From an uncultured Bacilli bacterium (GTDB lineage Bacteria > Bacillota_I > Bacilli_A > RF39 > UBA660): a stretch of DNA of 55,221 nt. Shown in pieces: positions 7,464 to 14,531 of this stretch; the stretch's first letter is position 1; the number at the start of each line of letters is the position of its first letter. Location: contig CALVRE010000018.1 of NCBI GenBank assembly GCA_944358455.1, positions 1 to 55,221 of the forward strand, in the 5' to 3' direction. Made by a program: the position numbers and the translations under genes. The notes beneath the pieces were generated by a model. The model was not told where the DNA came from. It was given only the letters and a program-made list of their open reading frames with translations, and searched no databases.

Positions 7464-9785
7464 ATGTTTGGAAATTTTACAGAAGAAGCTAGAAAAATCT
7501 TAGTACAAGCGAAAATAGAAATGAAAGAATTAAAACATCCTTATGTCGGTAGTGAACATTTATTGCTTGCCATCTTGCATGATCAAAATCGTATTACGGA
7601 ACGATTAAAAGAATATCACTTGGATTATCAAGTGTTTCATGATGAAATTGTCAATGTAGTAGGAATGGGATCAAATCCTAGTCCATGGTTCTTGTATACT
7701 CCTTTACTGAAACGAATCTTAGAAAATGCTATTTTGGATAGTAAAGAAAACAATCGTGGAGAGGTAACGGTGGATCACTTGTTCTCTAGTTTGTTAGAAG
7801 AGGGAGAAGGAGTTGCAATTCGCATTATGTTAGGTATGAATATCGATATCGATGAACTCTATAATGAATTTTCTTATAAATTGAATCAAGGAAGTAAGAG
7901 TAAGAAGAATAAGAAACTTCTCTTGGAAGAATTGGGAGTCGATCTTACCAAGAAAGCTTTGAATGGAGAATTAGATCCTGTGATTGGAAGGGAAAAAGAA
8001 TTGCAACGTATATTAGAAATTTTATCGCGTAGAACCAAAAATAATCCCCTTTTAATCGGAGAAGCAGGTGTTGGGAAAACGGCTATCGTAGAGGAACTTA
8101 GTCGCATGATTGCAAGCGGTGATGTTCCCATGTGTTTACGAAATAAACGCATTATTTCGCTCGATATGGCCACAACAGTGGCAGGAACGAAATATCGTGG
8201 TGAATTTGAGGAACGCATGCGTAAGATCTTAAAAGAAATTGAAGAAAATGATGATATTATTCTTTTCATCGATGAAATTCATACGTTAGTAGGAGCAGGT
8301 GGAGCTGAAGGAGCGATCGATGCTTCTAATATTTTTAAACCAGCTTTGGCTCGTGGAAAGTTAAGACTGATCGGAGCGACGACTACTGATGAATATAAAA
8401 AGTTCATTGAAAGTGATGGAGCACTAGAAAGAAGATTTCAAAAATTGATGGTAGAAGCCCCGGATCAACAATCCGTGAAAAATATTTTGATGAAATTAAA
8501 AGGAATTTATGAGAAATTTCATTTTGTAACCATCGATGAGGCTATGATCGATCTATTGATTCAACTATCAGAACGTTATATCTATGATCGCAATCAACCG
8601 GATAAAGCGATTGATCTATTAGATGAAGTATGCGCAAAAGTAAGTTTAGAAGAAAGTAAAGAAATGAAAGAGTATAATAAGCTTCATAGACAATTACAAG
8701 AAAAAATTACACTTAAAAATAAAGCGATTATCGATCATAAATTCGAAGAAGCATCTATTTATAAAGAGGAAGAAAATGCTATTATGAATGAAATGAATGA
8801 GTTAGAACTACAGATTCATCAAAATAGCAAAAAAGAAGTAACAAAGGAAGATATTGCTGAAGTAATTCATATGAAAACGGGAATTCCTGTCTATGAATTA
8901 TTACAAGACGATAAAGCAATTTTTGATTGTATGGAAAGAGATTTAAAAGATGCCATCGTTGGTCAAGATCATGCTTTGAAAGAAGTACTGCAAATTGCTA
9001 GAAGAATCAAATTAGGGTTTCGCGATGAAGATAAATGTTATTCTTGCCTATTTTGTGGACCATCGGGTGTTGGAAAGACGGAATTAGCTAAGACGTTTGG
9101 AAATGCACTAGTAGGAGAAACGAACGTGATTCGACTCGATATGAGTGAATATAAAGAACCACATACTGTTTCAAAAATTGTTGGGGCACCTCCTGGATAC
9201 GTCGGTTATTCCGATCATAAAAATATGCTGGAAGAAGTACGAAATAAACCGTATTCCGTCATTATTTTAGATGAAATCGAAAAAGCCCATACCGATGTTC
9301 TCAATTTGTTTTTACAGATACTAGAGGAAGGCAAAATTAAAGATGCAATGGGAAAAGTGGTACGTTTCGATCATACTGTGATTTTGATGACTTCCAATGT
9401 TGGTTATTTTGATTATCATGTTGGATTTACGGAACAAAAAGAGGAAGATATTCAAGTCAAATTAAAAGAATACTTCAGTATTCCATTCATTAATCGTATA
9501 GATCATATGATTTTATTTCATCCTTTATCAAGAGAACATATTCGTTTGTTAGTAAATAGACAAATGGAACAAGTAAAAGAGAAATATCGTCTAAAAAAAT
9601 TAAAGTTAGAAATCGATGAGGAAGTGATGGAACAACTTATCGATCTATCTAATTATCAAGAGTTTGGTGCTCGTCGCATCTCTAAATTAATCAAGGAAAA
9701 AATTGAAAATCCAGCAATTGAAAGCTTATTAGCAAAAAAGAAAAAACTTGTTATTCATGATGTTAAAGAAGAACCAGTCGCTTAA
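7464..9785 (+). CDS. clpC: ClpC-type AAA+ ATPase
   Basis: A 773-residue Clp/Hsp100 unfoldase that feeds substrates to ClpP. The order is: N-terminal double Clp-N repeat ([30 protein letters not shown]), AAA-1 with Walker A GEAGVGKT at 199-206 and Walker [10 protein letters not shown], a middle coiled domain with a UVR-like [14 protein letters not shown] stretch, and AAA-2 with Walker A GPSGVGKT at 532-539 and DEIEKAH. It is somewhat shorter than B. subtilis ClpC (about 810). The ctsR-mcsA-mcsB genes usually found upstream are absent here, so heat-shock control must differ or act in trans. RBS GAAAGGA. Confidence 0.92.
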   Translation: MFGNFTEEARKILVQAKIEMKELKHPYVGSEHLLLAILHDQNRITERLKEYHLDYQVFHDEIVNVVGMGSNPSPWFLYTPLLKRILENAILDSKENNRGEVTVDHLFSSLLEEGEGVAIRIMLGMNIDIDELYNEFSYKLNQGSKSKKNKKLLLEELGVDLTKKALNGELDPVIGREKELQRILEILSRRTKNNPLLIGEAGVGKTAIVEELSRMIASGDVPMCLRNKRIISLDMATTVAGTKYRGEFEERMRKILKEIEENDDIILFIDEIHTLVGAGGAEGAIDASNIFKPALARGKLRLIGATTTDEYKKFIESDGALERRFQKLMVEAPDQQSVKNILMKLKGIYEKFHFVTIDEAMIDLLIQLSERYIYDRNQPDKAIDLLDEVCAKVSLEESKEMKEYNKLHRQLQEKITLKNKAIIDHKFEEASIYKEEENAIMNEMNELELQIHQNSKKEVTKEDIAEVIHMKTGIPVYELLQDDKAIFDCMERDLKDAIVGQDHALKEVLQIARRIKLGFRDEDKCYSCLFCGPSGVGKTELAKTFGNALVGETNVIRLDMSEYKEPHTVSKIVGAPPGYVGYSDHKNMLEEVRNKPYSVIILDEIEKAHTDVLNLFLQILEEGKIKDAMGKVVRFDHTVILMTSNVGYFDYHVGFTEQKEEDIQVKLKEYFSIPFINRIDHMILFHPLSREHIRLLVNRQMEQVKEKYRLKKLKLEIDEEVMEQLIDLSNYQEFGARRISKLIKEKIENPAIESLLAKKKKLVIHDVKEEPVA

Positions 9786-9792
9786 AAATAAG

Positions 9793-9825
9793 AAACTCTG
9801 TTACATGAAGAGTAATAGAGTTTTT
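9793..9825 (+). terminator. intrinsic terminator after clpC
   Basis: AAACTCTGTTAC pairs with GTAATAGAGTTT (one G-T pair), followed by a T-run. Confidence 0.75.
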
Positions 9826-9913
9826 ATTTTGATCTTTTAACATTTTTAGAAAAAAAGGAAAAATTGTTTCAATTAGAAAATTTTATGATATAATAACTAA
9901 TAAGGTGATAAAA

Positions 9914-10453
9914 ATGATAGATCAAATCAAAGTAAGTCTAGATGAGAATCCAAACTTGAACGATGAACTTCGTAATAACATCTTTGAATTAGTCCTCATT
10001 TTTCAAAAACAATTTCCGGAAGTTCGTTTAAAAAACTTAAATGAACGATTAAAAACTTTGAAAATCGAACGTGCAAACAAATATGTACAACCATATGTAA
10101 TCAATTATTTGCCACTTGAAAATAAATTATTGTTTAATGTTGATGAATTATCAAAAGAACATGATGGAAAACATTTACTCATGTTTGCTCTACTTCAAAT
10201 TATTACGGCAAATGGTAATAATGTAGGCTTTGATGTCGATCATAAATTTGAAGCTTTAAATATTGGATATACTGAAATTTTGGCTTCTTATTTGGTAGGT
10301 AATGAAAGTGATCATTTCTATTTTCCAATTGAAAGTGCTTATGCTAACATGATTGGAATTGCCATTGGAGTAGATAAATTAAAGGAAGCATATTTTTATA
10401 ATAAACCGGCATCATTTATACAAGCGTTAGAAGAAATTGGTGTCGAATTATAA
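9914..10453 (+). CDS. hypothetical protein
   Basis: A 179-residue soluble protein that I do not recognise, with no signal peptide, membrane segment or cysteine cluster. ATG 9914 is preferred over GTG 9905 because the GTG lies within the Shine-Dalgarno AAGGTGAT (9902-9909), itself 8 bases after a TATAAT at 9889-9894. The sequence is rich in leucine and charged residues and probably helical. It is followed 16 bases later by another small unknown gene; the two probably form an operon just upstream of the large prepilin-type gene. Confidence 0.75.
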   Translation: MIDQIKVSLDENPNLNDELRNNIFELVLIFQKQFPEVRLKNLNERLKTLKIERANKYVQPYVINYLPLENKLLFNVDELSKEHDGKHLLMFALLQIITANGNNVGFDVDHKFEALNIGYTEILASYLVGNESDHFYFPIESAYANMIGIAIGVDKLKEAYFYNKPASFIQALEEIGVEL

Positions 10454-10469
10454 GAAAAGGGGAGTTTAT

Positions 10470-10778
10470 ATGGGTTTTAAAACAGTAAATGATGGATGGA
10501 ACAGTTTAAAAAAGCAAGCAGATGCATTAGGAACGGAATATGCAACGAGAGAGCTTGACTTAGGAGGAAATTTAGATTCACTCTTGAGTATATTAAAAGA
10601 TGCTGTATCACCAAGTCAAATAGAGGCGATGATAGCGCAGTTGCCAACTGTATCAGGAATTTGGCCATATGATAACATCAACTATCAAAAAGTTGAAAAT
10701 GTTTGTAATGAATATGGACATTATGCTATCGAAAGACAACAAGACTTATCTGATGTTAATGTTCGCAAATTATCATAA
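10470..10778 (+). CDS. small hypothetical protein
   Basis: A 102-residue soluble protein with no recognisable family. The start at 10470 has AAAAGGGGAG upstream; an ORF extension to 10437 would overlap the preceding gene and lacks an RBS. The N-terminus MGFKTVNDGWNSLKKQADALG looks helical and faintly like WXG100 substrates, but the WxG turn is missing. Probably co-transcribed with the gene at 9914. Confidence 0.7.
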   Translation: MGFKTVNDGWNSLKKQADALGTEYATRELDLGGNLDSLLSILKDAVSPSQIEAMIAQLPTVSGIWPYDNINYQKVENVCNEYGHYAIERQQDLSDVNVRKLS

Positions 10779-10798
10779 GATGATTTGCTTTTTTGATC

Positions 10799-10827
10799 TT
10801 GCAAATAGAAATTAAATCTGTTAAAAT
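10799..10827 (+). promoter_or_regulatory. promoter of leader module B
   Basis: TTGCAA (10799-10804), 17-bp spacer, TAAAAT (10822-10827). The predicted transcript starts near 10834, giving a leader of about 89 bases that contains the two hairpins. Spacing and -35 match the promoters of modules A and C. Confidence 0.6.
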
Positions 10828-10853
10828 AAAAACAGAAATAAATAATAAAATGA

Positions 10854-10903
10854 GTGTGCGATATGCACGCGGGGGGGGGGTAAATATTTACCCTCTCTTT
10901 TTT
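10854..10903 (+). ncRNA. leader module B: GTGTGC hairpin, G10 tract and terminator-like hairpin
   Basis: GTGTGC (10854-10859) pairs with GCACGC (10865-10870) around GATAT with one wobble pair. A G10 homopolymer follows at once (10871-10880). Its last Gs form a perfect 16-bp palindrome GGGTAAATATTTACCC (10878-10893), then CTCTC and six Ts. The T-run ends 20 bases before the start codon, so termination here would block the gene. I do not recognise the structure as a known riboswitch; see modules A and C. Confidence 0.65.
10871..10880 (+). repeat. G10 homopolymer
   Basis: Ten consecutive G residues within a very AT-rich intergenic region and inside the G-rich arm of a terminator-like hairpin. 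The sister modules have interrupted G-runs at this place (GAGGGAGG and GAGGAGGGG). Confidence 0.9.
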
Positions 10904-10922
10904 GTTGGAAAGAGGAATTGAA

Positions 10923-12935
10923 ATGAAACAAAAAGGATTTACGTTAATTGAATTGCTCGCAGTGATTGTGGTACTGGCAGTCATTGCTTTGATCGCAACC
11001 CCACTTGTGATGAATGCGATCGAAGATGCAAGAAAAGGAGCTTTAGAGAGAAGCTATGATTATATCGAAGATAGTGCCTCTAACTATGTGTATGCGAATT
11101 ATAATGAATTGAATATTCCAGATTATGTAGATTATTATTTGCCAGTACAAGAATTAACAGACAATGGTTATTTGAAAAATGCAACCGAAGAAATGAATCA
11201 AGAATATGTGATTGTGAAAAAAAGTGATGATGATATGACATTCTATTATACAGGAAGAGATCAGAATCCCTATGAAACGAATGGAACGTTAAAAGAGAAT
11301 ATCGAAAGTGATACCTCTCATATTGTTAAAAATGTGGTCATCAATGGAGTAACCGTCAATAAAGTCATTGGAACCAAAGCAGAAAAAAACACAACGATGA
11401 AAAACTATGTTTGGTATAGTGGAAACTTATGGCAAGTGTTGGAGACAACGGATGAATATGTCAAAATGGTTTTGGCTCATAGTATTACGAGTATTCCTTA
11501 TGGAGAAACAAGTGACTGGAACGCAAGTTGGGTAAGGAAATGGTTAAATGAAATGGATTCTAGTAGTACTTATGATGGAATCTTCTATCATGGTTTATCG
11601 AGAACGGATTTACTCTTAGATGGACAATTTTGTTTGGATGAACCAACGGTAACTACTCGTTTGAAGTTATCCGATGGTGGAGATTATATTGTAAGTCTAC
11701 CATCTACATCATCTAAAATTAGTAATTGTCAGAACATTTCAAAGGATAAAGTAGGACTTTTGACCTTTGAAGACTACGTATATGCGAACAATGGAACAAG
11801 TATGACATTCACAGGAGGAAGTTTCTTAGATGAAGATGAGTTTACGTGGACGATGACAAAATATACAGGTAATGGACAAAACAATTATATGTGGATCCAA
11901 TGGTACGAAAATATAGATGGAAAGAGTGGGAACATCGCAGTGGATACAGGAGGAACAGTGGATGGAACAACAAAATCTTCTCAATTCAGTAGGACCAACA
12001 ATTATGGTCATGGAGTAAGACCCGTGATATATATGAAGAGTCATGTTTTGGTATCATCAGGGACAGGGACGAAAAAAGATCCCTTTGTATTAGTAAGTGA
12101 AAAGAAAAAGGTAAGTAAATTAAATCAAGCAACGATAGGGGAATATATTTATTTAGATGAGAGCAACAGTCCGAACACCACTACTACGGAAACGGTTGTG
12201 AATGGGCTTACGTATTCTTATAACAAGAACCAAGTCAGATATCGAATCATTGATATTCTGGATGATGGAAGTATCAAAGTAGAACGAGCTGACATATTAA
12301 GAGACTTACCAAATACGATTGCGATTCAATCTGGCATATATGTACCATATTACTATGTGGGAGAAGCTTCTACTTCAACAGGATGTGCATACATCAATGG
12401 AACTTATTATTATGGAGGATGTATCAATCATAATTATTTCAAACCAACAGAAGGGAATGGAGAATATAGTTATACCAACAGTATGAATATAGCGTATTAT
12501 TTGAATAATGCAAGTAATAGTTTTTATAACTGGTTCAGTGATGATACGAAAAGTTGGATTGTGAATGCGACATGGGATTTACCAGTAACGGCTCATGGAA
12601 TGGATTACAGTATTCGAATGGACCGAAGTCAAGATATAACAGGGCAAACGAATTATTGGAACAACACGTATGATGGAAGAGTGACAGCTTATGTTGGATT
12701 ACCATCATATGGAGAGAGATATAGTGGAAATGATTTGAACGCTTCTTACTGGTATATGAATCGATGTGTAAACTCCTCTTCCTTTGTGGGACGCGTCCGC
12801 AGCGGCGGCTATGCGTCTGGTTACCATGCAGGCGATCATTGGAATGGGGTTCGCCCAGTATTGGTATTAAATTCTAATCTTTATATCATTTCTGGAAATG
12901 GAACGAGTAATCAACCATATCAAGTTAGTTTATAA
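10923..12935 (+). CDS. prepilin-signal protein with two C-terminal DUF6273-like repeats and a GC-rich variable-like end
   Basis: A 670-residue surface protein candidate. The prepilin signal is MKQKG then FTLIELLAVIVVL (cleavage after Gly5, Glu at +5). After a pilin-like segment, two related domains follow (about 150-395 and 396-670), each ending in GVRPV, a short spacer and a GTG.KKDPF or GTS.QPYQ motif, as in DUF6273/lectin-like modules of gut Firmicutes. Residues 623-645 are encoded by a 69-bp block of about 64% G+C unlike the rest of the gene. ATG 10923 is preferred over the TTG codons at 10902/10905, because AAAGAGG fits it and the prepilin signal begins there. Likely regulated by module B. 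Confidence 0.85.
   Translation: MKQKGFTLIELLAVIVVLAVIALIATPLVMNAIEDARKGALERSYDYIEDSASNYVYANYNELNIPDYVDYYLPVQELTDNGYLKNATEEMNQEYVIVKKSDDDMTFYYTGRDQNPYETNGTLKENIESDTSHIVKNVVINGVTVNKVIGTKAEKNTTMKNYVWYSGNLWQVLETTDEYVKMVLAHSITSIPYGETSDWNASWVRKWLNEMDSSSTYDGIFYHGLSRTDLLLDGQFCLDEPTVTTRLKLSDGGDYIVSLPSTSSKISNCQNISKDKVGLLTFEDYVYANNGTSMTFTGGSFLDEDEFTWTMTKYTGNGQNNYMWIQWYENIDGKSGNIAVDTGGTVDGTTKSSQFSRTNNYGHGVRPVIYMKSHVLVSSGTGTKKDPFVLVSEKKKVSKLNQATIGEYIYLDESNSPNTTTTETVVNGLTYSYNKNQVRYRIIDILDDGSIKVERADILRDLPNTIAIQSGIYVPYYYVGEASTSTGCAYINGTYYYGGCINHNYFKPTEGNGEYSYTNSMNIAYYLNNASNSFYNWFSDDTKSWIVNATWDLPVTAHGMDYSIRMDRSQDITGQTNYWNNTYDGRVTAYVGLPSYGERYSGNDLNASYWYMNRCVNSSSFVGRVRSGGYASGYHAGDHWNGVRPVLVLNSNLYIISGNGTSNQPYQVSL
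12789..12857 (+). other. GC-rich variable-region-like block
   Basis: 69 bases with 44 G/C in a roughly one-third G+C genome. It encodes residues 623-645, starts with the palindrome GGACGCGTCC, and has six consecutive codons ending in C (CGC GTC CGC AGC GGC GGC). Outside the block the gene prefers AGA, CGA and GGA. It sits 26 codons before the stop, directly over the GVRP signature that ends the lectin-like domain. Confidence 0.6.
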
Positions 12936-12958
12936 GATCGATTAAATTCGATCTTTTT
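12934..12958 (+). terminator. intrinsic terminator after the variable-end prepilin gene
   Basis: AAGATCGA pairs with TCGATCTT around TTAAAT, then a T-run; it overlaps the stop codon. It is nearly identical to the terminator at 17165-17189. Confidence 0.8.
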
Positions 12959-12979
12959 GTTTGGATGTTATGATACTTG

Positions 12980-13007
12980 TTTACAAAATAGAAAAATATG
13001 GTATAAT
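12980..13007 (+). promoter_or_regulatory. gltX promoter
   Basis: TTTACA (12980-12985), 16-bp spacer, TATAAT (13002-13007). The predicted transcript begins at about 13014, at the first base of the AGGTGAT Shine-Dalgarno, so the leader would be about 11 nt. Confidence 0.6.
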
Positions 13008-13024
13008 TTTTGAAGGTGATATAT

Positions 13025-14461
13025 ATGGAAAAACCAAGAACAAGATTTGCACCAAGTCCAACGGGATTTATGCATATTGGGAATTTAAGAAGTGCGATTT
13101 TTGGATATTTATTAGTAAAACATGATGGCGGAGATTTTTTATTGCGTATTGAAGATACCGATCAAACGAGAAAGGTAGAAGGGGCCGTTGAATTTATTTA
13201 CAATACTTGTAAATTATGTGGATTGGAATTCGATGAAGGTCCTCTTAACGGTGGACCTTATGGACCTTATACACAGAGTGAACGTTTAGATATTTATAAA
13301 AAATATGCTCATGAATTAGTGGAAAAAGGAGAGGCATATTATTGTTTTTGTACGGAAGAACGTTTGGATAAGTTACGTAAATTAGCAGAAGATAACAAAA
13401 TGGCTTTTATGTATGATGGTCATTGTAAGAGATTATCAAAAGAAGAGATCGAAGCAAAATTAAAAGCGGGAGTTCCTTATGTTATTCGTCAAAAGATGCC
13501 AAAAGAGGGAACTAGCACTTATGAAGATTTGGTTTATGGCAAGATTACGGTTGAAAATCGTATTTTGGAAGATCAGATTTTACTTAAGAGCGATGGTTAT
13601 CCTACTTATAATTTTGCGAATGTCATCGATGATCATTTGATGCATATTACTCATGTTGCTCGTGGAAACGAATATGTTATGAGTACTCCAAAATACAATT
13701 TATTATATGATGCTTTTGGTTGGGAACGTCCAATTTATGTTCATTTACCAATGGTTTTAGGAGCAGATGGGCAAAAGTTATCAAAACGTAATGGAGATGC
13801 TTCTTTTATGGATTTATATCATGATGGTTATTTGCCAGAAGCAATTGTGAATTATTTAGCGCTTCTTGGGTGGAGCCCTGAGAATAACGAAGAAATTTTT
13901 ACTTTAGAAGAATTAGTAAAAGTGTTTGATCCGAAACGTATTAGTAAGAGTCCAGCAACGTATGATGTTAAAAAATTAAATTGGGTCAATGCTCATTACA
14001 TGAAAAAGTTGGATATCGATGCATTATATAAGATTACTTATCCACATTTAAAAGAAGCGTATGATTTATCGAATAAATCAGATGAATGGATTAAAGAATT
14101 GATTCGTATTTATCAAAATCACATTAGTTATGGAAAAGAAATTGTCGATGTAACGGATCTGTTTTTTAAGGAACATATCGAAATTACTGGCGAATGTGAG
14201 GAATTTATGGAACAGGAAGGTATCACGAATACCATTCAGGTATTTGAACATGAAATGGAAGCAATTACCGATTGGACCATCGAAAATATTAATCAAGCTA
14301 TTATGAATACCAAAGAAAAAGCAAACGTAAAAGGAAAGATGCTATATATGCCAATTCGAATCCAAATTACGGGACAAATGCATGGACCAGAACTTCCTGA
14401 TACGATTCATTTACTTGGAAAAGAGACGGTTCTTGCTCGTTTACAAAAAAGAAAGGCTTAA
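13025..14461 (+). CDS. gltX: glutamate-tRNA ligase
   Basis: A 478-residue class I aminoacyl-tRNA synthetase that charges tRNA-Glu. The HIGH-type motif is HIGN at residues 17-20 within RFAPSPTGFMHIGN, and the KMSKS-type loop is KLSKR at 251-255. The C-terminal anticodon-binding helical part is present, ending with GPELPDTIHLLG. ATG 13025 fits AAGGTGAT; the TTG at 13010 would lie upstream of the predicted transcript start. Unlike valS in this window, no T-box precedes it. It may be non-discriminating if the organism lacks GlnRS, which the window cannot show. Confidence 0.95.
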   Translation: MEKPRTRFAPSPTGFMHIGNLRSAIFGYLLVKHDGGDFLLRIEDTDQTRKVEGAVEFIYNTCKLCGLEFDEGPLNGGPYGPYTQSERLDIYKKYAHELVEKGEAYYCFCTEERLDKLRKLAEDNKMAFMYDGHCKRLSKEEIEAKLKAGVPYVIRQKMPKEGTSTYEDLVYGKITVENRILEDQILLKSDGYPTYNFANVIDDHLMHITHVARGNEYVMSTPKYNLLYDAFGWERPIYVHLPMVLGADGQKLSKRNGDASFMDLYHDGYLPEAIVNYLALLGWSPENNEEIFTLEELVKVFDPKRISKSPATYDVKKLNWVNAHYMKKLDIDALYKITYPHLKEAYDLSNKSDEWIKELIRIYQNHISYGKEIVDVTDLFFKEHIEITGECEEFMEQEGITNTIQVFEHEMEAITDWTIENINQAIMNTKEKANVKGKMLYMPIRIQITGQMHGPELPDTIHLLGKETVLARLQKRKA

Positions 14462-14475
14462 TGCCTTTTTCTTTT
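14446..14475 (+). terminator. intrinsic terminator after gltX
   Basis: AAAAAGAAAGGC pairs with GCCTTTTTCTTTT around TTAAT; the stem includes the last gltX codons. Confidence 0.7.
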
Positions 14476-14510
14476 ATTAGAAATAAGTGGAAAAAGGAAT
14501 TGTTTTATTA

Positions 14511-14516
14511 TATAAT
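14511..14516 (+). promoter_or_regulatory. -10 box of the YfhO-family gene
   Basis: TATAAT lies seven bases before GGTGAT (14523-14528), the presumed Shine-Dalgarno of the gene starting at 14532. No clear -35 is visible. Confidence 0.45.
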
Positions 14517-14531
14517 GGGAATGGTGATCAT

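Noticed and set aside
12000-13000. A complete diversity-generating retroelement
   Set aside because: No reverse transcriptase, accessory gene or template repeat is seen near the GC-rich block; only the variable-region-like feature is supported.
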